10,480 nt of DNA from NCBI GenBank assembly GCA_027005175.1, contig JALTMC010000386.1, forward strand, positions 1 to 10,480, read 5' to 3'. This document shows, piece by piece, positions 6,011 through 10,480 of this stretch. Under the pieces are notes generated by a model. It was not told where the DNA came from. It ran no database searches and saw only the letters and a list, made by a program, of their open reading frames with translations. Made by a program: the position numbers and the translations under genes. Position 1 is the stretch's first letter; every line of letters starts with the position of its first letter. Source of the DNA: Myxococcales bacterium (GTDB lineage: Bacteria > Myxococcota_C > UBA6777).

Positions 6011-6048
6011 GGGAGTTCCCATGCTCCCAGGATAAAAGTTTTTTTTTT
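6011..6048 (+). terminator. Weak candidate terminator after the 128-residue gene
   Basis: GGGAG (6011-6015) can pair with CTCCC (6024-6028) around an 8-nt loop, and a run of ten T follows at 6039-6048. The 10-nt gap between stem and T-run is atypical, so termination is uncertain. The T-tract itself is conspicuous. Confidence 0.35.
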
Positions 6049-6089
6049 CTGATGAGTCAACCCATGCTTTTTAGACAAAGGAGCTTCTT

Positions 6090-9000
6090 ATGCATGAAGA
6101 ACAAGCCCATTTGGATGCGGAGTTGCGACATCTCTTTCCAAAACTTAAGCCGATAAAAAGCTCCCCCTGGATGTTTCGACTCAATGGTTTTGGAGCGTCG
6201 GTGTATGGCAAGAGAGATTTTCATGAGCCCACACAGAGTTATGTGAAAACACACTGTCTGTGTGGTTTGTTTATTCCCCTTGTTGCGCTCGGTGCCTATC
6301 GAGTGGTTGAGGCGGAGTCGGGAGGGTGGTACTTTCTCGGCAAAGAACCTCTCTCGGGTTTTGCCAAAGGGTGGAATTATCTTCTCCTTGCTGCAGTGTT
6401 GGTGCTCTCGGGTGTGGGTATATGGGATGGTTACTACAACACTCCAGAAGCTCGGGCACAGCGAAATCTCAAAAGCGCGACACATGCCTTTCAATCCGGC
6501 GACTTTGCAACATCGGCTCGGAAGTACCGCGATGTTTTAAACAGTCGAACTTCGCTTCAACGCAAGGGAGTGGCGGGGTTGCTAACATTAAAGTCAAAGC
6601 TGGAGACGATGTCTTTGAGCCAGGCTCAAGCTGTCGTTTCTGTATTGCTCGATGTGCATGACACTCGAAAGTCTCGATTAAGTACGTCTCAGGTTCCACT
6701 TCATTCGCTGTATGTGAAAGTGAGTCGGCTGGTTGAAAAACGGGGTGCTGCGCATCCATTGCAGGCATTTAAATTACTGAAACTCGTCAGCTCTTTGGCC
6801 ATCGACCGCAAAGCACATTTGGCACACCAGCAAAGATTGTTGGAGGCCGTGGTTGCTCAAAATCCCAAAGATTTAAAAATGGTCTCACAGTTGGCAGTCA
6901 TTTATGAAAAGCAAAAGAGATATGCTCGTTGTGTAAAGATCTTAGAGCCTGTTCGTTTGCAGTTGAAAGAGCAGGAGGGCGCACGAGTTCTTGGGCAGAT
7001 CTATTTTCGTAAAGGAAAGCTAAATGCAGCCTACCAGTTGCTGTTGCCGTACACGGAGGGGCGATTAAAGCGATTGCGACGAGCGGAAAAGAAATACAGA
7101 GCCATCGATACGTCATTTCGGAAGAGAGTGTGGCGACGCGCTCGAAGGCGATTACGTCGTCACAGTAGGCGTGTACAGATCTTGGGTTTGGATTACCGTT
7201 CCCTGAGTAAGGTGGAAAAACAAAGACGTTATCTTGCTTACGTGCAAAACAAAGTGCAACGAAATCCTGGTTTGCGTCGAGCAAGGCAGAGCTGGATTCG
7301 AGCCGCTCGCATTGTCCCTGTTGCTATGGATTTGGGAATTGTTTTGTTGTACCGGGCTCGTCGTGTCAAAGACGCGAAGCAACGCAACAAAGAGCTCCAA
7401 GATGCCGAGCGTATCTTTCTGGCCATTCGGGGGGTTGCTGGGCGAAGCAGTCGATACCAACTTTCTTTGGGCCAAGTGTATTATTGGATGGGAAAACCGC
7501 GCAAGGGCCAAAAACTATTTGATCGTGTGCTTCGACAAACCAAACGAAGCTATCGTGTGTTGATGCGACTGGCTTCGGTTATGCGAGAGCTGGGTGAGTC
7601 CGGTCGGGCCGGTATGTTGGCTGAAGAAGCGTACAAAACGGGGAAAACTCCAAAGCTGAAACATCGAGCTGCTTATATCCGTGCCTTAACGTCTTCTCGG
7701 CTGGAGGAGCGTGTGCGCTGGCTGCTGCGCTCTGGAAATTCTCCTCGTATTACGATCGCTTTGAATAGTGCTCGCGGTGAGCAGGCTCAGGCGAGAGGCA
7801 ATCTCAAACAAGCCTCCCGCTATTTTCGCAAGGTCATTAAGGGATACCAGGATATGGACAAGAGTTCATACAATCTCAATAATTGTGCCTTGGTCTACTT
7901 CTCCTTGTTCCGTGTTACCGGTGAGAAAAGAGACTTTTTAAAGGGGCTCAAACTACTTGAAAAAGCCCTCACCTTGAAGCCCAGCGACAGCATTATGTTG
8001 GGCAACACTGCACACTTTCTGTTAAGCGCTGCTATCATCGATGTGGTGGGAGACTCTGTGGATTGGCGCTCTTTGCGAACAACGATAAACCTAGGACTGT
8101 TGTCTTATTTTTACAACGATGAGGCTTCGAAGCGAAGATATATCAAGCCGTTGATGGAGAATAAAAAGCTTCGACTCTCTGTCTCGCGGTACCAAAAAAA
8201 GATGATCTTGGCACCCAAATCATCCAATGTTTACAATACGTTACCTCGCCTCTACTGGCTCTCTGCCAACGAAAAAGGAATGCGCGATCTTCGGCAGCAC
8301 TTGCGCCTTGGAAAGTATCAATTCTTGAACTTAAAATTGTATCGAACGACAGCCAAGAGTCGGGCTCTTGCTCGAAAGGGTTTCTTTAAGATACAACGAC
8401 GGATACGACGACAAAAACGGCTGGTGCGGTCCCTGCGTTATCGCTCCAGAGTCGATTATGCTATCGCTGTCACCACTCAGATTCAGCTCCAGTTGGCCGC
8501 TTTTGCCTTGGGCGGTCGTGTTGCAGCGAAACCTCTGGTTGCACTGGCAGAGAGAGCGTACCGGCGACTCCCTAGTAGCGCAACACATCAGTCTCTGGTG
8601 AGGACTCTTTATTATCAACTGAGCGACAATCTCGCCCGTCGTCATGCTGGGTATGCCCGGATGCTGAGGGCCTACAAACGCAATCTCTCACCAGGATATT
8701 TGCTGGCTTATGCCATCTTTCACAAGCCTGAGATCCTTCGACTGATCCGTCGCGACCGGAGTTTGCAAAAACTGTTAAGACGGATCAAACAGTCTGTGGT
8801 TGCGTTTCCTCTACACGGTTATGCGACAGAATGGGCATTTGTAAAGCTCTTGGATAAGGATTTAGCGCAAACGATCGCCGATCGGATTCTGAAGAATCCA
8901 CTTCACCAACTGTACAGCGAGATCCGAGAGACTCTCTTCCCCAACAGTCCTACTATAGGATTACTTGCTTACTTTCGAGCACATGCGGCAGGTCGGCCAG

Positions 9001-9242
9001 AGAAGGCCAAACAAATCTGGAGGCGTTTTCGTTTGCTGGGAGCCCCAATGCCTTCCTTCCGTATCCCAAACAAGGGAAGACGCTCCAAGGCTCGTCTCAA
9101 GCTTCGAGGGCAAAAGGAGCCGTACCAGCGAGGCCGTCATCCTGTACGGACTCGTAAAAGCGGTGATTCTTTTCTTGGGAGTGATGAAGAAGAGAGTCCG
9201 AAACGAAAGCCCAAAAAACGAGGGAGCAACTGGCTGGAGTAA
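6090..9242 (+). CDS. Large membrane-anchored TPR-type repeat protein
   Basis: The start of this 1050-residue protein is well supported: AAAGGAG (6077-6083) lies 6 nt before ATG. Residues 30-95 (LNGFGASVYGKRDF, then a hydrophobic stretch at 56-71, then GGWYFLGKEPL) form a module I recall at the N terminus of several uncharacterised bacterial TPR proteins. A second membrane segment lies at about 97-113. From about 120 onward there are degenerate helical repeats of TPR character, for example 121-150, 255-290, 297-320, 455-490 and a segment near 565-640 containing GLKLLEKALTLKPSD. The body is unusually rich in Arg and Lys, especially 325-405, and the last 60 residues are a charged tail (EEESPKRKPKKRG). 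It probably acts as a scaffold attached to the membrane. Partners are unknown. No enzymatic domain was seen. Confidence 0.8.
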   Translation: MHEEQAHLDAELRHLFPKLKPIKSSPWMFRLNGFGASVYGKRDFHEPTQSYVKTHCLCGLFIPLVALGAYRVVEAESGGWYFLGKEPLSGFAKGWNYLLLAAVLVLSGVGIWDGYYNTPEARAQRNLKSATHAFQSGDFATSARKYRDVLNSRTSLQRKGVAGLLTLKSKLETMSLSQAQAVVSVLLDVHDTRKSRLSTSQVPLHSLYVKVSRLVEKRGAAHPLQAFKLLKLVSSLAIDRKAHLAHQQRLLEAVVAQNPKDLKMVSQLAVIYEKQKRYARCVKILEPVRLQLKEQEGARVLGQIYFRKGKLNAAYQLLLPYTEGRLKRLRRAEKKYRAIDTSFRKRVWRRARRRLRRHSRRVQILGLDYRSLSKVEKQRRYLAYVQNKVQRNPGLRRARQSWIRAARIVPVAMDLGIVLLYRARRVKDAKQRNKELQDAERIFLAIRGVAGRSSRYQLSLGQVYYWMGKPRKGQKLFDRVLRQTKRSYRVLMRLASVMRELGESGRAGMLAEEAYKTGKTPKLKHRAAYIRALTSSRLEERVRWLLRSGNSPRITIALNSARGEQAQARGNLKQASRYFRKVIKGYQDMDKSSYNLNNCALVYFSLFRVTGEKRDFLKGLKLLEKALTLKPSDSIMLGNTAHFLLSAAIIDVVGDSVDWRSLRTTINLGLLSYFYNDEASKRRYIKPLMENKKLRLSVSRYQKKMILAPKSSNVYNTLPRLYWLSANEKGMRDLRQHLRLGKYQFLNLKLYRTTAKSRALARKGFFKIQRRIRRQKRLVRSLRYRSRVDYAIAVTTQIQLQLAAFALGGRVAAKPLVALAERAYRRLPSSATHQSLVRTLYYQLSDNLARRHAGYARMLRAYKRNLSPGYLLAYAIFHKPEILRLIRRDRSLQKLLRRIKQSVVAFPLHGYATEWAFVKLLDKDLAQTIADRILKNPLHQLYSEIRETLFPNSPTIGLLAYFRAHAAGRPEKAKQIWRRFRLLGAPMPSFRIPNKGRRSKARLKLRGQKEPYQRGRHPVRTRKSGDSFLGSDEEESPKRKPKKRGSNWLE

Positions 9243-9248
9243 AAATGC

Positions 9249-9270
9249 CAACAAGCTTGTTGTGTTCTTT
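9249..9270 (+). terminator. Palindrome with T-rich tail after the TPR gene
   Basis: CAACAAGCTTGTTG (9249-9262) is a perfect 14-bp palindrome only 6 bp past the stop codon, followed by TGTTCTTT. It is AT-rich and would form only about a 5-bp stem, so a terminator role is possible but weak. Confidence 0.3.
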
Positions 9271-9355
9271 TCAGGCTCAAGCAGGCTCTCCATCACAGCA
9301 CCTGCCATTGTTCTTTTCAGGCTCAAGCAGGCTCTCCATCACAGCACCTGCCATT
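9264..9355. repeat. Perfect 46-bp tandem repeat, two copies
   Basis: Positions 9264-9309 and 9310-9355 are identical by eye. The unit starts gttcttttcaggctcaagca and ends gcacctgccatt. It does not encode part of either neighbouring protein. Confidence 0.95.
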
Positions 9356-9393
9356 GAGGTGTAGAAATGCCAACAAGATTGTTGTGTTCTTAT

Positions 9394-10480
9394 TCAGGGG
9401 CATTTTCCGGATGTTTTGATGCTGGTTCCTCGGGAGGCTGCATTGCAGCTGTTGCTGTGTGTCCTTCCATCGCAGCCACAGACGGGTGCATAGAGGGAGT
9501 TGCAAATGGACGGCTTTGTGGTACAAACGCCACATCCGCCACATCGCCCCAAAGTGAACTTGCAGTATTGACTTGTGGGGCAGCCGTTGTTGCTGGTGCA
9601 GCCCGTGCACGATGTTTTACATTTACCTTTCGCCTTGATGGAAACACCGGCAGCACGAGCACTACAAGCGTTGGAATAGGTCACATTGTTGCAGCCACAT
9701 ACAGGTCTGTAGATCTTGGCGCATCTCGTGGGCTTTGTCGTACAATTGCCATAGGTCGCGGTACAATATCCAATAACACGCTTGCAGAATTCGCTCGATT
9801 TACAGTTTGAGTTTCTCCTGCAAGGAGTGCCACAACCAATCTTAGTACAACCTACTTGTCCTTTGTTGCAAGTGCAGGTATTACAACCATCTTTGGCGAT
9901 AAACTTCTCTCCATCCTTGTAGGTCTTGTTGTTGTAGGTGCAGCTTGTGACAGGGCACTTCCCCTTGGATTTCAGATTCTTTCCTTTGGAGTATGCAACA
10001 CAACTGTTGCTGTAATTTGTGCCATTACAGCCACAATGCCAGTCGAGGTTGCGTGGACAGGCTGTGGGCTTGACCTTACAAACACCAACGCCTCCACATT
10101 TGCCGATAGCCACAGAACAATACTCCGTTGCTTTGCAAGTTGCGTTGGACTTACAAGGACAGGCTTTCTTTGTGCAGCTTGATGTCCCATCGTTGCAAGT
10201 GCAAGTATTACAACTGTCGTTGGCTTTGTATGTCGCACCGTGTTGGTACGTGGTTCCTTTGTAGGTGCAGCTTTTCTTGGGACAGGTCTTTTTCGTGCAG
10301 CTAACAACGCCATCGGTGCAAGTACAAGTGTTGCAGCCATCTCCCTTGGGGAAGGATGCTCCGTGAGCTTGGGTCTTTCCTTCGTATACACAGCTTTTCT
10401 TGGGACAAGTCTTTTTCGTGCAGCTAACAACGCCATCGGTACAAGTACAAGTGTTGCAGCCATCTTTGTCGGGGAAGGAT
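9394..10480 (-). CDS. Cysteine-rich modular inhibitor-like protein (pacifastin-like and Kazal-like modules), 5' end outside the window
   Basis: The frame is open from the right edge to the TGA at 9394-9396, giving 361 visible codons. From the N-terminal side it holds pacifastin-like modules (C, then Y-x-G-K-T, D-G-C-N-T-C-x-C, then C-T-K-K-x-C): one partial at 10405-10479 and full ones at 10282-10392, 10159-10269 and 9832-9942. It also holds three Kazal-like modules, PVCGC followed by T(Y/H)SN(S/A)C and ending in GKC, at 9955-10059, 9619-9723 and 9400-9504. Each Kazal module is preceded by a short cysteine motif of the type SNxxCxxxEYC-x6-C. Known pacifastin and Kazal proteins inhibit serine proteases outside the cell. 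The paired cysteines imply export and disulphides, but the signal peptide lies outside the window. The GTG at 10113 is internal to a module and not a plausible start. Relatives are common in myxobacteria-like genomes. Confidence 0.82.
   Translation of the reverse strand, partial: SFPDKDGCNTCTCTDGVVSCTKKTCPKKSCVYEGKTQAHGASFPKGDGCNTCTCTDGVVSCTKKTCPKKSCTYKGTTYQHGATYKANDSCNTCTCNDGTSSCTKKACPCKSNATCKATEYCSVAIGKCGGVGVCKVKPTACPRNLDWHCGCNGTNYSNSCVAYSKGKNLKSKGKCPVTSCTYNNKTYKDGEKFIAKDGCNTCTCNKGQVGCTKIGCGTPCRRNSNCKSSEFCKRVIGYCTATYGNCTTKPTRCAKIYRPVCGCNNVTYSNACSARAAGVSIKAKGKCKTSCTGCTSNNGCPTSQYCKFTLGRCGGCGVCTTKPSICNSLYAPVCGCDGRTHSNSCNAASRGTSIKTSGKCP
10268..10480 (-). repeat. 123-bp internal duplication within the inhibitor gene
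   Basis: Positions 10268-10357 and 10391-10480 agree at about 84 of 90 bases by eye, with an offset of 123 bp (41 codons, in frame). The copies encode successive pacifastin-like modules and the linker KKTCPKKSC. The array may continue beyond the window. Confidence 0.9.

Larger units (their letters stand above)
9243..9391. repeat. 27-bp direct repeat flanking the 46-bp tandem array
   Basis: Positions 9243-9269 and 9365-9391 match at 26 of 27 bases (c9256 versus a9378). Both contain the caacaag-ttgttg dyad; the mismatch breaks the perfect palindrome in the right copy. The left copy overlaps the first unit of the 46-bp repeat by a few bases. Confidence 0.9.
9243..9393. other. Convergent intergenic region with nested repeats
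   Basis: This 151-bp region lies between the converging TPR gene and the cysteine-rich inhibitor gene. It is almost wholly made of repeats: a 27-bp element at both ends and a 46-bp tandem repeat in the middle. It may serve as a bidirectional terminator region. Confidence 0.7.

Noticed and set aside
9367-9810. Plus-strand 147-residue open frame rich in Ala, Gly and Thr
   Set aside because: It lies antisense to the Kazal-module gene and shows no family motifs; the Cys codon pattern explains its openness.
9394-10113. A 239-residue version of the cysteine-rich protein starting at GTG 10113
   Set aside because: The frame stays open to the right edge with the same cysteine modules, and this GTG lies within a module, so it is not the gene start.
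9972-10463. Minus-strand frame with repeats such as MALLAARKR
   Set aside because: It is the shifted-frame reading of the duplicated pacifastin modules. The cysteine-rich frame is the coherent one.

Overview
The window looks like a chromosomal segment from a Gram-negative bacterium of roughly balanced base composition. Three genes point weakly toward the Myxococcota/deltaproteobacterial groups: a TIGR04552-type protein, a Kazal-type cysteine-rich secreted protein, and a DUF2156 protein with a C-terminal membrane domain. This placement rests on remembered family distributions, so it is tentative. There are no rRNA or tRNA genes, no CRISPR array and no recognisable insertion sequence.

Left part, minus strand (1-3648). 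Reading leftwards there are four genes. The first is a 400-residue TIGR04552-like protein whose second half carries the sequence landmarks of a RelA/SpoT (ppGpp) synthetase domain. After a 215-bp gap come three tightly packed genes: a nucleotidyltransferase-like protein with a lysine-rich repeat tail, a TIGR04222 membrane protein ending in a Cys/Gly tail, and the start of a DUF692 (multinuclear iron oxygenase, MNIO) gene cut by the window edge. The last two overlap by 8 bp. The ribosome-binding site of the MNIO gene lies inside the codons of the Cys/Gly tail. MNIO enzymes are known to modify cysteines of ribosomal peptides, so the tail is a plausible substrate.

Middle, plus strand (3649-9242). 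A 324-bp divergent spacer holds a 55-bp tandem duplication that contains a promoter-like element, the start region of the next gene and a 13-codon mini-ORF. It is followed by an MprF/DUF2156-like acyltransferase-fold protein with its membrane helices at the C terminus, a small unrecognised protein of 128 residues, and a 1050-residue membrane-anchored TPR-type protein with a strongly basic body.

Right edge (9243-10480). A 151-bp convergent spacer contains a perfect 46-bp tandem repeat flanked by two copies of a 27-bp element with a palindromic core. Beyond it, on the minus strand, is the 3' part of a gene for a cysteine-rich, probably secreted protein built of pacifastin-like and Kazal-like inhibitor modules. 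Its frame is open to the window edge and includes a recent 123-bp (41-codon) internal duplication.

The most interesting items are the TIGR04222-MNIO pair, the hidden RelA/SpoT-like domain, the duplicated leader region before the DUF2156 gene, and the modular inhibitor gene. No single defence or mobile system is evident.
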